The notes under the pieces are model-generated. The model did not search any database. It was not told the origin of the DNA and was given only the letters and a program-made list of their open reading frames with translations. 64,000 bases of DNA from Pseudoalteromonas sp. Z1A8 (GTDB lineage Bacteria; Pseudomonadota; Gammaproteobacteria; Enterobacterales; Alteromonadaceae), in the NCBI RefSeq assembly GCF_011378855.1, contig NZ_WTLB01000005.1:62001-126000 (forward strand). Direction: 5' to 3'. Of the stretch, positions 26,503-36,058 are shown in pieces; the first letter of the stretch is position 1; every line of letters starts with the position of its first letter. A program made the position numbers and the translations under genes.

Positions 26503-27330
26503 TTAATTACTGCTTTTTAACCCTTTACCTGTTGCAGCCCAATAAATACCGCCATAAATATGCTCGGTTAAAAACTCACTGCTATACACCGCATTAGTAT
26601 GTCCAAGAGCGGTATAAAATGATCGGCCGCCATCGTAATTGTGATGCCACGAAATAGGATGAAACGATCCCATGCCTGAGCCTGTTTTGTTATTACCCCA
26701 ATCAGCAGTTGGGTTGTAAGTTTGCTCATCAACCGTGAGTAAGTAGTTTAACTTAGTGAGCTCTGGCCCAAACTCGTACCACTCGTCAGTCCAAAGCATT
26801 TCCTGCGGCATATGGTTTAAGCCAATAAAGTTAGTATTAGGCACTTTGCTTAATACACCGGTTTGAATAACAGGATGAATGTTAAAGGTGCGCCCCACCA
26901 GCTTTTGATACCACGGCCAATCGTATTCGGTGTCTGATGCGCTATGAATACCCACAAAGCCTTTACCTGCTTTTACAAATCGCTCAAGCGCGGCTTGCTC
27001 TTTTGGGTTTAAAATATCGCCTGTGGTTGATAAAAACACCACTACATCAACATTTTTTAAGTAGTCGTCGTTAAAATAATGACTTTCTTCGTGCCAAATT
27101 AAATTAAAAAAGTGCTTATCGGCTAAGCGTTCTAGCGCTTTAACGCCTTCGGTTTGCGACTTGTGGTGCCACCCTGCGGTTTTTGTAAATAGCAGCACAT
27201 TAAATTGCTTTTTAGGGAGAGTATCAAACCCTGTAGCATGACTTTTTTGCACTGATGTGGCACTCAGCGCCAATACAAAAAAGCTTAATAGCCAACCTTT
27301 ATATGCGAATCTAGGTAAAGAAAAAAACAT
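26503..27330 (-). CDS. Secreted ThuA-domain protein
   Basis: A 275-residue protein with an N-terminal signal segment (GWLLSFFVLALSATSVQKSHA). The ThuA/GATase-like fold is marked by VLLFTKTAGWHHKS, VVVFLSTTGDIL, FVGIHSASDTEYDWPWY and SWHHNYDGGRSFYTALGHT. The domain was named for trehalose utilisation, but it is common near sugar oxidoreductases and TonB systems, and no general reaction is known. The start at 27330 has AGGAA seven bases before it, and lies eight bases past the stop of the DUF6445 gene, so it is the last gene of that operon. Confidence 0.85.
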   Translation of the reverse strand: MFFSLPRFAYKGWLLSFFVLALSATSVQKSHATGFDTLPKKQFNVLLFTKTAGWHHKSQTEGVKALERLADKHFFNLIWHEESHYFNDDYLKNVDVVVFLSTTGDILNPKEQAALERFVKAGKGFVGIHSASDTEYDWPWYQKLVGRTFNIHPVIQTGVLSKVPNTNFIGLNHMPQEMLWTDEWYEFGPELTKLNYLLTVDEQTYNPTADWGNNKTGSGMGSFHPISWHHNYDGGRSFYTALGHTNAVYSSEFLTEHIYGGIYWAATGKGLKSSN

Positions 27331-27337
27331 AGTATTC

Positions 27338-28048
27338 CTATTTAAAATGAACAAACATATTGGCCGTTAGCCGCCCTGTTTGTGGACACGGTGAAATATC
27401 GGTAGCCGTATTAAGCAAACTTGTATGCAGCAAATACCCAGGAAACACAATAAGCCTATTTGGCTTGTAAGGTATGTGCTTGTAGCACTCAAACTCACTG
27501 TGCTGTGGGGTGCAGTAGCTAGGTTTTACGTTACTGCACTCAAGGATGTGTTGAGCATGCGTTAAATACGTGTTTTTGCGCTTTGTGCTTATTGTTTCAA
27601 ACCCTGTTTTTTTATGCCTAAAAAACCCCGTTCCGCCATGCGCCCCCTCTCCAAGGTAATGAATAATGGCAATTAAGTTAGGATCGTTTGTATCAAAGTG
27701 TGGCAAGGTTTGTATTAGTGATAGTTCCCGCTCCGCTTTAGTAATTAACGATAAGGTATTATCTTTTGGGTATGGGGTAAGTGTTTGCCCAATATTAAAT
27801 ACGTTATAAAACCCCTGTATAAGCGGTTTTAAATAATCAACCACACATTGCTTTGGCAGCGGCATACGTAAACCTGGGTATTGAGTGAGTTCGTCGGGCT
27901 TAAACTCCCCATTACTTTGAGCAGCACTTTGCGCTAATTTTATAAGTTTTTGCCGCTCACTAAGGTAGTCGTCAATTATAATAATTGGCGTTTGCTCTTG
28001 CCCTATAAACTCATACTGCGGCTGTAAGTTATTGCCAAGTGTTAGCAT
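27338..28048 (-). CDS. DUF6445 family protein, putative Fe(II)/2-oxoglutarate-type fold
   Basis: A 236-residue cytosolic protein. LPHFDTNDPNLIAIIHYL gives a His-x-Asp pair (His117, Asp119) and FPGYLLHTSLL gives His208, followed by TGRLTANMFV. That is the pattern of a double-stranded beta-helix iron site with a basic residue near the end. The family, which I recall as DUF6445, has no assigned function and is commonly found beside tryptophan-halogenase homologues and SapC. It lies five bases after the halogenase-like gene and so is translated with it. A hydroxylase role is inferred only from the metal-site pattern. Confidence 0.7.
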   Translation of the reverse strand: MLTLGNNLQPQYEFIGQEQTPIIIIDDYLSERQKLIKLAQSAAQSNGEFKPDELTQYPGLRMPLPKQCVVDYLKPLIQGFYNVFNIGQTLTPYPKDNTLSLITKAERELSLIQTLPHFDTNDPNLIAIIHYLGEGAHGGTGFFRHKKTGFETISTKRKNTYLTHAQHILECSNVKPSYCTPQHSEFECYKHIPYKPNRLIVFPGYLLHTSLLNTATDISPCPQTGRLTANMFVHFK

Positions 28049-28053
28049 AAAAC

Positions 28054-29538
28054 TTACTTAGCCTTGCAATAATGATTAATAAAATCAATGTGACTCGGTA
28101 AGCTGTTAGCCTTTTTAGCTGCATGATTTTTTATTGATTCTAAAAAGCGTTTTAACTCATCATCGCTCATGCTATCTACAATGGGGTGATAATTTTGCGG
28201 CACTAGCCCTTGCCCTAACATCACTTGTAACCACGATGCTTCGCCAAATAGCTCTTGCTCTGCTTTATAAACATGCCCACTTTGCTTAAATAGCTCGATG
28301 CGTTTGGCAAGCGATTCTGGTATTGGCATGTTTTTACAGTAACGCCAAAAGTCGCTGTCGGTGCGCTGCGTTACGTGGTAATGCAGCACAATAAAGTCGC
28401 GAATGTTTTCGGCTTCAAAGCGCATTTTGTTATTAAAGTCATCTTGATAGCACGACTCAATTGCCTTGGTTGGCATGTTTTGCATTAATCTAATAATGCT
28501 TTGCTGAATTAAATGAATACTGGTTGATTCAAGCGGCTCTATAAAACCACTGGCTAAGCCAATAGCCACACAGTTTTTGTTCCAATGTTTACGTCGTGTA
28601 CCGGTGCGATATTTTATAACGCGCGGCTCATTAATGGGTTTGCCTTCTACGTTATTAAGGAGCGCTGCTTTTGCCTCTTCATCGCTCATGTATTTACTAC
28701 AAAATACTAAGCCATTACCACGGCGGCTTTGCAGTGGTATTTGCCACTGCCAACCACATTTATGCGCCATGGCGCGTGTGTATGGCACTATTGGACTTAC
28801 TAATTCAGTTTGTACTGCTACTGCGCTGTCGCACGGCAGCCAATGGCTCCAATCTTCGTATCCGGTGTGTAGCGCTTGCTCTATTAATAAACCTTTAAAG
28901 CCGGTGCAATCTATAAATAAATCGCCCTCAATAATTTGCCCATCACCCAAAGTAAGTGATTTTATAAAGCCATTAGTGGGCTCTAAGTTAACTTTGCTTA
29001 TCATGCCTTCTATACGTTTAGCGCCGTTTTGCTGTGCAAAATTTCGTAAAAATTTAGCGTACAAACCTGCATCTAACTGATAAGCATGATTACGGTCTTG
29101 ATTCGGTACTACAGCAAATTTACCTAAACGACTTGCTACGTGCTCTGTGCAATAGTCGCCAATATCGGCTGCTACACCTTGCTGCATGCCTTTTAGCCAA
29201 AAATGCTGAAAACCCGCAGCCCAACAGCCTTGCCCCACATAACCAAACGAGTGAAAGTAGCTTTGTTGGTTTTGTTTCCAGCCCTCAAACGATATGCCTA
29301 ATTTAAAGGTGGCGTTGGTGGCTGCCATAAATTCTGATTCACTAATTTTTAGCAAATCATGAAATATATGCAACGTAGGGATAGTTGACTCCCCGACCCC
29401 TACGGTCGGTATTAAATCGGATTCAACCAAGCACACTTCAATATTTTTACCTAGCAGCTTTGCCATTGCAGCGCTGCACATCCAACCGGCGGTGCCGCCA
29501 CCTGCTATTACTATTTTTTTAATTGCATTTTGATTCAT
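28054..29538 (-). CDS. Tryptophan halogenase-family flavoprotein
   Basis: A 494-residue protein of the PrnA/RebH-type flavin-dependent halogenase family. The FAD motif is GGGTAGW (residues 13-19), the catalytic Lys is at residue 79 (TFKLGIS), WQWQIP fills the WxWxIP motif (263-268), and EPLEST supplies Glu337 and Ser338. All residues needed for halogenation are present. No tryptophan-modifying pathway is nearby, so the substrate is unknown; a protein side chain or a ligand carried by the neighbouring TonB system is conceivable. It lies in one operon with SapC, the JmjC-like cupin and DUF6445. Confidence 0.88.
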   Translation of the reverse strand: MNQNAIKKIVIAGGGTAGWMCSAAMAKLLGKNIEVCLVESDLIPTVGVGESTIPTLHIFHDLLKISESEFMAATNATFKLGISFEGWKQNQQSYFHSFGYVGQGCWAAGFQHFWLKGMQQGVAADIGDYCTEHVASRLGKFAVVPNQDRNHAYQLDAGLYAKFLRNFAQQNGAKRIEGMISKVNLEPTNGFIKSLTLGDGQIIEGDLFIDCTGFKGLLIEQALHTGYEDWSHWLPCDSAVAVQTELVSPIVPYTRAMAHKCGWQWQIPLQSRRGNGLVFCSKYMSDEEAKAALLNNVEGKPINEPRVIKYRTGTRRKHWNKNCVAIGLASGFIEPLESTSIHLIQQSIIRLMQNMPTKAIESCYQDDFNNKMRFEAENIRDFIVLHYHVTQRTDSDFWRYCKNMPIPESLAKRIELFKQSGHVYKAEQELFGEASWLQVMLGQGLVPQNYHPIVDSMSDDELKRFLESIKNHAAKKANSLPSHIDFINHYCKAK

Positions 29539-29560
29539 ATTTCAAACCTTACAAGTACGC

Positions 29561-30571
29561 TTAGCGTCTTAATTTATTTTGTAATTCGGCTCTTAATTTA
29601 CGCGCTGTAAGCTCATCCATTGGCTTTGCTAAAATAGACTGTGCAAGCGTTGGTATGTGGGTAAATTCGTTATCGGCAAATACGAAGTAATTAAACAAAC
29701 GTTGCCATGCTGCGCGCTCATGCTTTGGTAAATTACGTATGTTTAAAATAGCAAGGTGCAGTGCATTAGTCGGCTGACCATAAACCGCTGGCGTATTTTT
29801 AAACCAATAATTAAACAGAATATTTAAACTGCCAAGCCCCTGTACTTGGTGCCACCACATGCTGGGTAAAATAAGCGCATCGCCCGCCTCTAAGTCAACG
29901 GTAGTTGCCGCTTTTATTGCCTGTTCAAACTTAGGAAACTGCTTAAAGTTGGGTGCTGTTGTGGTGGTTAAACTTATAGGCTGACCACCGGGTGCTTTAT
30001 CAAGCGGGCCTATATATAAATTATCGATTTGATCGGGGGGAAATAAAGTAAAACGCCTTTTACCTGCAACGCAACAGGCTAAATTTTGCGCTACGTCGTA
30101 ATGTGCTGGCACGGTAACCTTACCGCCTGCCCACGCATTAAATAAACAGCCTTCGCTTAACGCATTAACGTGGCAGTGATCAACCAAAGAAGGTAAGCAT
30201 TGTGCAATGCTAGTAGAGCCAATGTATAGCGTATCTGCGTGTGGGTTATTTGCAGTTTGCGTTATTTGCTCAAGCGCGTTAATAAATGGCGCTTGCTGAT
30301 TAGTAAAGTTAAAACCACTCATATCGTGGTTATACCCTACAACCCCATTTTGACTGGCGGCTATTGTGCAGGTATTAACTAAAAAACCTTCGTAAAACGG
30401 CGTTAAATAATCAATTGCTGCAGCATCAGATTTTTTAGCAGCAATAACTAGGGGCCATTCGCTTACAAACCCTTTTAGTACAATAGGCACAGGCGAGTTT
30501 AAAAGCTCCCTTGGTAACGTACTGGGAGTTAAACCACTGAGCGATTGAATTTTATTTACTAAATTTGCCAT
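29561..30571 (-). CDS. JmjC/cupin_8-like iron-dependent oxygenase
   Basis: A 336-residue cytosolic protein. VPAHYDVAQNLACCVAGKR gives His157-x-Asp159, and ILPSMWWHQVQG gives His241, the metal triad of the cupin_8/JmjC class that hydroxylates protein or small-molecule substrates with 2-oxoglutarate. It lies ten bases after the SapC gene and 22 before the halogenase-like gene. Genes of this kind often accompany TonB receptors of marine and Caulobacter-like bacteria. The substrate is not known. Confidence 0.83.
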   Translation of the reverse strand: MANLVNKIQSLSGLTPSTLPRELLNSPVPIVLKGFVSEWPLVIAAKKSDAAAIDYLTPFYEGFLVNTCTIAASQNGVVGYNHDMSGFNFTNQQAPFINALEQITQTANNPHADTLYIGSTSIAQCLPSLVDHCHVNALSEGCLFNAWAGGKVTVPAHYDVAQNLACCVAGKRRFTLFPPDQIDNLYIGPLDKAPGGQPISLTTTTAPNFKQFPKFEQAIKAATTVDLEAGDALILPSMWWHQVQGLGSLNILFNYWFKNTPAVYGQPTNALHLAILNIRNLPKHERAAWQRLFNYFVFADNEFTHIPTLAQSILAKPMDELTARKLRAELQNKLRR

Positions 30572-30581
30572 AGTTAAGCAC

Positions 30582-31325
30582 TTACATCGCTTGCTTTTGT
30601 AGCATAAGTTGCTCGTTTTTAAGCGCCACTAAATCACGTACATGTACTTGCGATGCAATGACCATATATATACACGCTAAATACCCTTGTGAGTGAAGCT
30701 CTGCAATTGCCTCGCTACCTAGCTGGTTTAGCGAGTCTTCGTTTATGGTATAAAAACCGAGTAAGTTATGTTTAAGCCCGTTTACTAAATCAAGTTCTAG
30801 CGATACCGACTCAAGCAAACTATGTTTAATTAAGGTTTTAATAAAAGGCTGATTTTCTTGAAGGCCATGATGAAGGCTGTCGAGCACGTTTATTATATTT
30901 TCGAGGTAATCACTATTTCCGCCGTGTTCTAAAAAGAGGCTAATACCCTGCTTTGTTGACACTTTTGGTGAGTCTAAATCAATACTAAGCATGCGCTCTT
31001 GCGTTGCTACACCGTTTTGCATTGTATTTTGAGTCGCAATAGCAAAAGGCAGTCGCTGCATGCTGAGCGGAATGTAGTGTGCTTGCCATTGTTGGTTTAC
31101 TAAAAATAAGTTTTCGTCTTTGTTTATGCCGTATAAACACACCGGCGAAAATGTATTTGTTGCGTCATCTTTGGTAAAAAATATTGGGTAATGTGCTTGA
31201 GCGACTCTAAATTCACTCACAAATGTTTCGCTGTACCAAACCCCGTCACCTAAGTGTGTGCTACGTGCAGGGTTTATTTTTAAATGCTGATGCTCAACAT
31301 TATTTAATAATGCATGATTGGCCAT
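30582..31325 (-). CDS. SapC family protein
   Basis: A 247-residue protein with no clear signal peptide. It matches my recollection of the SapC family: YSETFVSEFRVAQAHYPIFF, then VCLYGINKDENLFLVNQQW, and QRLPFAIAT. SapC was first named from a Campylobacter surface-array locus, but in other bacteria it sits behind TonB receptors and its role is unknown. This is the first gene of the operon that continues with the JmjC-like cupin. A terminator separates it from the TonB gene and an operator-like sequence lies in its leader, so it has its own promoter. GGAG lies about ten bases before its ATG. Confidence 0.82.
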   Translation of the reverse strand: MANHALLNNVEHQHLKINPARSTHLGDGVWYSETFVSEFRVAQAHYPIFFTKDDATNTFSPVCLYGINKDENLFLVNQQWQAHYIPLSMQRLPFAIATQNTMQNGVATQERMLSIDLDSPKVSTKQGISLFLEHGGNSDYLENIINVLDSLHHGLQENQPFIKTLIKHSLLESVSLELDLVNGLKHNLLGFYTINEDSLNQLGSEAIAELHSQGYLACIYMVIASQVHVRDLVALKNEQLMLQKQAM

Positions 31326-31412
31326 GGATTGTGTGCTCCAATTATTGTTGTGTGCCTTTACTTACTGCTACGCATACCTACTGCTGTGAAGTGAATGTAA
31401 TAAATAAGTTAA

Positions 31413-31429
31413 ATTCACATTGACTATAA
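31413..31429. promoter_or_regulatory. NrtR-like half site upstream of sapC (site 5)
   Basis: TTCACATTGACTATAAC matches the repeat on one side (TGACTATA) but has TT in place of the GT on the other. It stands 88 bases before the SapC start. It may be a weak site for the same regulator. Confidence 0.45.
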
Positions 31430-31469
31430 CAGGTGGGTATTATTATTACTAGATTAAAAAGAGCAAAAA

Positions 31470-31490
31470 AAAGCCGCATAATGCGGCTTT
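31470..31490 (-). terminator. Terminator of the TonB receptor gene
   Basis: AAAGCCGCAT and ATGCGGCTTT form a 10-bp stem about a single A and run into T residues on the minus strand. Confidence 0.9.
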
Positions 31491-31510
31491 AAATAGGTAG
31501 ATAATATTTA

Positions 31511-34500
31511 TTAAAAATTATAACGAACACCTAAACCGTAGCGAGAGCCTGTTTGAGTGATGTTATAAATCAGCTCTTGCTTGCGCCCGTACGATGTTAC
31601 GTACTCGTCAGTAATATTTATACCTTCAATAAATACGGTAAGCCCTTCTACTGCGGGTACTTCGTAACTTACGTTAAAGTCTATTTGGTAATACTCATCG
31701 GTATAAATTGGCGCAGTTAAATCGCCATTTACACGGCGCTCATTTAAAAACGAATCGCGCCAGTTATACGCAATACGTGCTTGTAAGCCTTCTTTATCGT
31801 AAAAGAACACCACGTTTGCCGTATCACTTAACCCTACAAGTGCTTCTGTATCCTCAAGTGAATCGTTGTCGTATTCAAGACCTGAGTCAACCATGGTGTA
31901 GTTAAAAATACCGCCAAACCCTGACTCACCAAATAAGTGCTGAATATTAAATTCAAAGCCATCAATGGTGTATTCTTGGTCGCCATTTACAGGCACGTTT
32001 ATTCTAAAGTTTACAGGTTCATCTGTTGCTGGGTCACCAACAATTGTGCCGCCGTCTAACTCGCCATTTTCATCAAAATTAGGCTGTACATTTGGATCAT
32101 CAGCAAAGTTTTCAAAAATATATGTTCGAATAGCTAAGTTAGAAGCATCAGCACCTAATGCAATTTGTGCTGCTTTGAACTTCTCACCGTTTAAAGGATC
32201 GACAAGATTAAAAATATCCGAATCTATTGTGCCTGTTGTGATCCAATTGGTTACGTCTTTTTTAAAGTAACCAAACGAAATATAGCTACCTTCGCCGTAA
32301 TACCATTCACTTGATAAGTCGTAGTTAATTGATTCAAGAGGTTTGAGTCCTGGATTACCAGAGCCACCCGAATAACCACTTAAACTACCGCCGGTATTAA
32401 TAGTTGTTCCACCTTGTAGCTGACCATAACCCGCTCTTGAAATAGTTTTGCTCGCCGCTGCGCGGATCATTACATCTTCAACTACTTCAATATTAAAGTT
32501 AATATTAGGCAGGAACTGGCTGTAATCTGCCGATTGGCTTAGCGTTTCAATACCGGTAACACCGGTTACTGATGTGGCTGTATCTTCGTTCCATTCTACG
32601 CTGCTATAACCGGGTGCTGTTGCTTTAGAAAATACGTCTGTTTTTTCGTAGCGTAAGCCAATTTGTAGGTCGAAGAACATGCCGCTCAATTCGCCTTTAT
32701 AATTTACTTGTGCAAAAGCAGACTGCGTTTTTTCTTCAGTAAAGCGGTTTGTTGCTGCATCCCAATCGGTTGAAGCACAAAATTGTCCTTCGCCATTTGG
32801 ACCTGCCGCTGCGCCGTCGGCTGCTTTACAATCACCGTAAAGGTTATCTACGTTGGCAACAGGGTCAGCAAACTCGGCTGCATTTACAATCGCGTCAAAG
32901 TCGGCAAAAAAGATTGTATTAAATAAATCATATTCGCCTTGTGTTGCAGTGCCTTCAAAATTACCCGCTTTAGCTTGAAACTTATCTAAAATAGTATCTT
33001 GGCGCCAATCGATATCAGCAAAGTCGCCCTCAACACCAACTCCACCCCAATCTGGGCGCTGTACTTGCGTATGACGATAATGGTTATTTACTTTATTAAC
33101 CGCAACGCCAAAATCAATACTTAAACTGTCGTCAAAGAAGTACTTACCTGAGATTTGTGTTTGATCGATTTCTGAATCGTATTTGTCGTTTGCAAACCAG
33201 CTACCCGATAAACGCATGGTTTCTGGCGTGAAATCTTCAATGTTACCAATTGCAATACCGGGTAAATCGCCAGTTAAATCAAGCCCAGAGCGCGTACGTG
33301 TGTACGAAGGCAACTGAATATTGTTACGCGTACCGTGGCGTGGATCGGTTGCTTTCATAGAGGCTTTTGAACTGTGATGATCAAACTCTAGGTTAAGTTG
33401 ATCCGACACTGCCCACTCTAAGTTAAAGCCTAATGAATCTGTTTTTTCCTCGCGGCCCCAAGAACCTACAGTAAGCGACGTATCGCGGTAGTCGGCATCA
33501 CTTTGGATGTCATAAATTTCTGAGTAAATGAGTGGGTACGCGTTAGGCTCGCCCGCCCAAACAGATTCACTTCTGTCGCCAGCGTAGTTAAACCAAACTG
33601 AGGCATCAGTGTGCTGCTCTTCAACGGTTGTTTTAAAGCCGGTGTAATCAAGGGTTGCTGTAATGTTTTCAACAGGTTGATATTGAAATACCAACTGACC
33701 ATTTACACGTTCACGTTGACGTTCTTCAAACACATAACGTGGTTGTTGCGGGTTTGAATAAATACCTGATGTAGGTCTGTTTGTTCCGCCTTCTGCTCCT
33801 GCAGGTACGCCGCCCCATCCTGTATTTGTGTAATCAGATGCTCTGTAACCTTGATCTTGAATAAACTGTTGCATACCGCTTTCACGGTCTTGGTAACTAC
33901 CCGATATCGAGATACCAAACTTGTCATCCCCAAATGTTTGCGAATATAAACCGCTTACCTCTGGTGTAATGCTGCCCTCATCGGTTGATTGATCGTCTAC
34001 GGCTTTTACGCCAAACGATGCTTTTATACCTGGGCTATTTAAGGGTCTGTTTGTTGTTAAGTTTATAGTTGCGCCAATGCCACCTGAGGTAACACTTGCG
34101 TCTGATGTTTTATAAACTTGCACACCCGATACGCTTTCAGATGCGACATTTGCAAAATCAAATGTGCGGTCACCTGTTGTATTAGGAAGCTGACGACCAT
34201 TAATAGTAATTAAGTTATTAGCAGGTCCAAATCCACGGACTGTTACGCGGCTACCTTCACCGCCGGCTCTATCAATTGATACGCCGGTAATACGTTGTAG
34301 CGATTCAGCAAGATTGGTATCAGGAAATTTCCCCATATCCTCAGCCGAAATTGCATCGACAATACCAGAAGAATCGCGTTTAACATCCATAGAGCGTTGC
34401 AATGAACCTCTAATGCCGGTTACTTGTATTATTTCTACATCTTCATCGACAACGGTTTCTGCAGCGTAGCTTTGGTGAGGAAGCGTAACCGACCCTATTG

Positions 34501-34543
34501 CAGCGAGTATGGCTGTTGAAATTATCTTTTTCTTAAACATCAT
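31511..34543 (-). CDS. TonB-dependent receptor, xylan/xylo-oligosaccharide uptake
   Basis: A 1010-residue outer-membrane receptor of the large TonB class (TIGR01782-like). Its signal peptide ends about residue 28 (HQSYAAE). A TonB box VEIIQVTGIR follows, and then the plug domain: GKFPDTNLAESLQRITGVSI, GSRVTVRGFGPANNLITINGR and GGIGATINLTTNRPL. The final strand ends in GLGVRYNF with the C-terminal Phe usual for outer-membrane barrels. It probably imports xylo-oligosaccharides. A GT-N7-AC operator lies 296 bases upstream, and SapC/JmjC/halogenase genes follow behind a terminator. Confidence 0.93.
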   Translation of the reverse strand: MMFKKKIISTAILAAIGSVTLPHQSYAAETVVDEDVEIIQVTGIRGSLQRSMDVKRDSSGIVDAISAEDMGKFPDTNLAESLQRITGVSIDRAGGEGSRVTVRGFGPANNLITINGRQLPNTTGDRTFDFANVASESVSGVQVYKTSDASVTSGGIGATINLTTNRPLNSPGIKASFGVKAVDDQSTDEGSITPEVSGLYSQTFGDDKFGISISGSYQDRESGMQQFIQDQGYRASDYTNTGWGGVPAGAEGGTNRPTSGIYSNPQQPRYVFEERQRERVNGQLVFQYQPVENITATLDYTGFKTTVEEQHTDASVWFNYAGDRSESVWAGEPNAYPLIYSEIYDIQSDADYRDTSLTVGSWGREEKTDSLGFNLEWAVSDQLNLEFDHHSSKASMKATDPRHGTRNNIQLPSYTRTRSGLDLTGDLPGIAIGNIEDFTPETMRLSGSWFANDKYDSEIDQTQISGKYFFDDSLSIDFGVAVNKVNNHYRHTQVQRPDWGGVGVEGDFADIDWRQDTILDKFQAKAGNFEGTATQGEYDLFNTIFFADFDAIVNAAEFADPVANVDNLYGDCKAADGAAAGPNGEGQFCASTDWDAATNRFTEEKTQSAFAQVNYKGELSGMFFDLQIGLRYEKTDVFSKATAPGYSSVEWNEDTATSVTGVTGIETLSQSADYSQFLPNINFNIEVVEDVMIRAAASKTISRAGYGQLQGGTTINTGGSLSGYSGGSGNPGLKPLESINYDLSSEWYYGEGSYISFGYFKKDVTNWITTGTIDSDIFNLVDPLNGEKFKAAQIALGADASNLAIRTYIFENFADDPNVQPNFDENGELDGGTIVGDPATDEPVNFRINVPVNGDQEYTIDGFEFNIQHLFGESGFGGIFNYTMVDSGLEYDNDSLEDTEALVGLSDTANVVFFYDKEGLQARIAYNWRDSFLNERRVNGDLTAPIYTDEYYQIDFNVSYEVPAVEGLTVFIEGINITDEYVTSYGRKQELIYNITQTGSRYGLGVRYNF

Positions 34544-34838
34544 GATGCCCTTTTTCTTATTTAATTATTATTGACGTACTGCAAGACTTTAAGAATTACT
34601 CGAAACATAATTGTAAACTATTTGTTTCATTTTACGGTCAATAAATAATTATTGTGTGTGTATGTTTTAAACGTTTTACAAAGACCACAACCAGTTTTAA
34701 ACATGTGCTACTTAACTAAAAAAACATTAAATATCAGCAAGTTTATGCTAATTCTTTGTGCTAATTTTTTACTTTAAAATATTTTCATTTTGTCATATGT
34801 CCCCAGCTTCCTCTTAAATCGACCATTTACAAATAAAT

Positions 34839-34858
34839 TAATGGTCATATTGACTATA
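34839..34858. promoter_or_regulatory. NrtR-like operator upstream of the TonB receptor (site 6)
   Basis: On the minus strand the sequence reads ATATAGTCAATATGACCATT, nearly identical to the site at 23814, with core GT-N7-AC. It lies in the 385-base gap between the GH43 stop and the TonB start. The rest of the gap is AT-rich and shows no ORF. The leader to the TonB ATG would be about 290 bases. Confidence 0.68.
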
Positions 34859-34928
34859 TCTTTTTTATGCAAATAAAAGGCGTTGCAGTGCTCACGCAGA
34901 TAATTTGCATTGTTTATAACTATTTTTA

Positions 34929-35996
34929 TTAAGCGTGTTCATATGGGCTTATTGTTTGGATTTTTCCGTTTTCGTCGTGCTCAAGCTTAGCCATTTTCAT
35001 ACTGCGTAAATGGGTTTGCCCGCTCGATAACGTACTGTCGTGATAAAATAAAAACCAATCACCATTGTGCTTAACAATTGAGTGGTGCGTGGTCCAACCC
35101 AGTACTGGGTTTAAAATAACGCCCTGATAGGTAAATGGTCCGTACGGATTATCGCCCGTTGCATAGACAATTTTGTGTGTATCACCCGTTGAATACGAAA
35201 AATAATAAACACCGTTGTGTTTGTGTACCCATGGGCCTTCAAAAAAGCGGCGGTTGTTATCGCATACTGTAATTGGTAAGCCACTCTCATCAAGTACAAC
35301 AACCTCTTTTACGTCTTCGCTTAGGCTGATCATATCTTCCGATAATTTTGCTACGCGTGCTGGAATTGCAGCTTCACCATTTTTTGGATATGTACCTTCT
35401 TTGTTAAATTCGCTTGTTTGCCAATTTTGTAATTGGCCGCCCCACAAGCCACCAAAATATAAATAATGGCTTGAGTCGTCATCTTCAAATACAGCCGGAT
35501 CGATACTAAACGTGCCTTGAATGTAATCGTCTTCTGCTTTAAAGGGCCCTGTTGGGCTGTCGCTTTTTGCAACGCCAATTCTGAAAATACCTTGCTGATC
35601 GCGTGCCGGAAAATAAAGGTAATACTGACCAAGTTTATGCGCTGCATCGGGTGCCCACATTTGCTTGCTTGCCCATTTTACATCGTCTACACAAAGTGCT
35701 ACGCCATGGTCTATGGCTTTGCCTGTGCTTTCGTCCAGCGAAAACACATGGTAGTCGCGCATTGCAAAGTGGTCGCCGTTATCATTAATTTCATTTTTTG
35801 ATTCAATGTCGTGCGACGGGTAAATATACACAGTGCCGTTAAACACATGCGCTGACGGATCGGCGGTATACATGTGATCAACTAACACATTGTGGTTTTG
35901 TATTAACGAGTTGGCTCGTTGTAGGTCTTTAAACTGTTTAAGTTCAGCGTCACTTAACCCATTAGATGGGGGTGCTACTTGCGCTGTATTTTGCAT
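34929..35996 (-). CDS. GH43 glycosidase, probable beta-xylosidase
   Basis: A 355-residue single-domain protein without a signal. HMYTADPSAHVFNGTVYIYPSHD holds the catalytic-base Asp of GH43 and matches the GH43_1 pattern I recall. Other landmarks are WAPDAAHKLGQYYLYFPARD and FFEGPWVHKHNGVYYFSYSTG, with the general-acid Glu in EGPW. It would release xylose or arabinose from oligosaccharides in the cytosol. The start at 35996 has TAGGAGT six bases before it and is preferred to the longer reading that begins at 36044. It lies 62 bases after the symporter, in one operon. Confidence 0.9.
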   Translation of the reverse strand: MQNTAQVAPPSNGLSDAELKQFKDLQRANSLIQNHNVLVDHMYTADPSAHVFNGTVYIYPSHDIESKNEINDNGDHFAMRDYHVFSLDESTGKAIDHGVALCVDDVKWASKQMWAPDAAHKLGQYYLYFPARDQQGIFRIGVAKSDSPTGPFKAEDDYIQGTFSIDPAVFEDDDSSHYLYFGGLWGGQLQNWQTSEFNKEGTYPKNGEAAIPARVAKLSEDMISLSEDVKEVVVLDESGLPITVCDNNRRFFEGPWVHKHNGVYYFSYSTGDTHKIVYATGDNPYGPFTYQGVILNPVLGWTTHHSIVKHNGDWFLFYHDSTLSSGQTHLRSMKMAKLEHDENGKIQTISPYEHA

Positions 35997-36058
35997 TTTT
36001 ACTCCTAGTATTGCCTGCCCACTTTGTACTTTTAAAAGGTGCAAAATGGACTGCTAAA

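Noticed and set aside
27338-29538. Halogenated natural-product cluster around the tryptophan-halogenase homologue
   Set aside because: No synthetase, tryptophan oxidase, methyltransferase or exporter is near. The neighbours are TonB-associated families.
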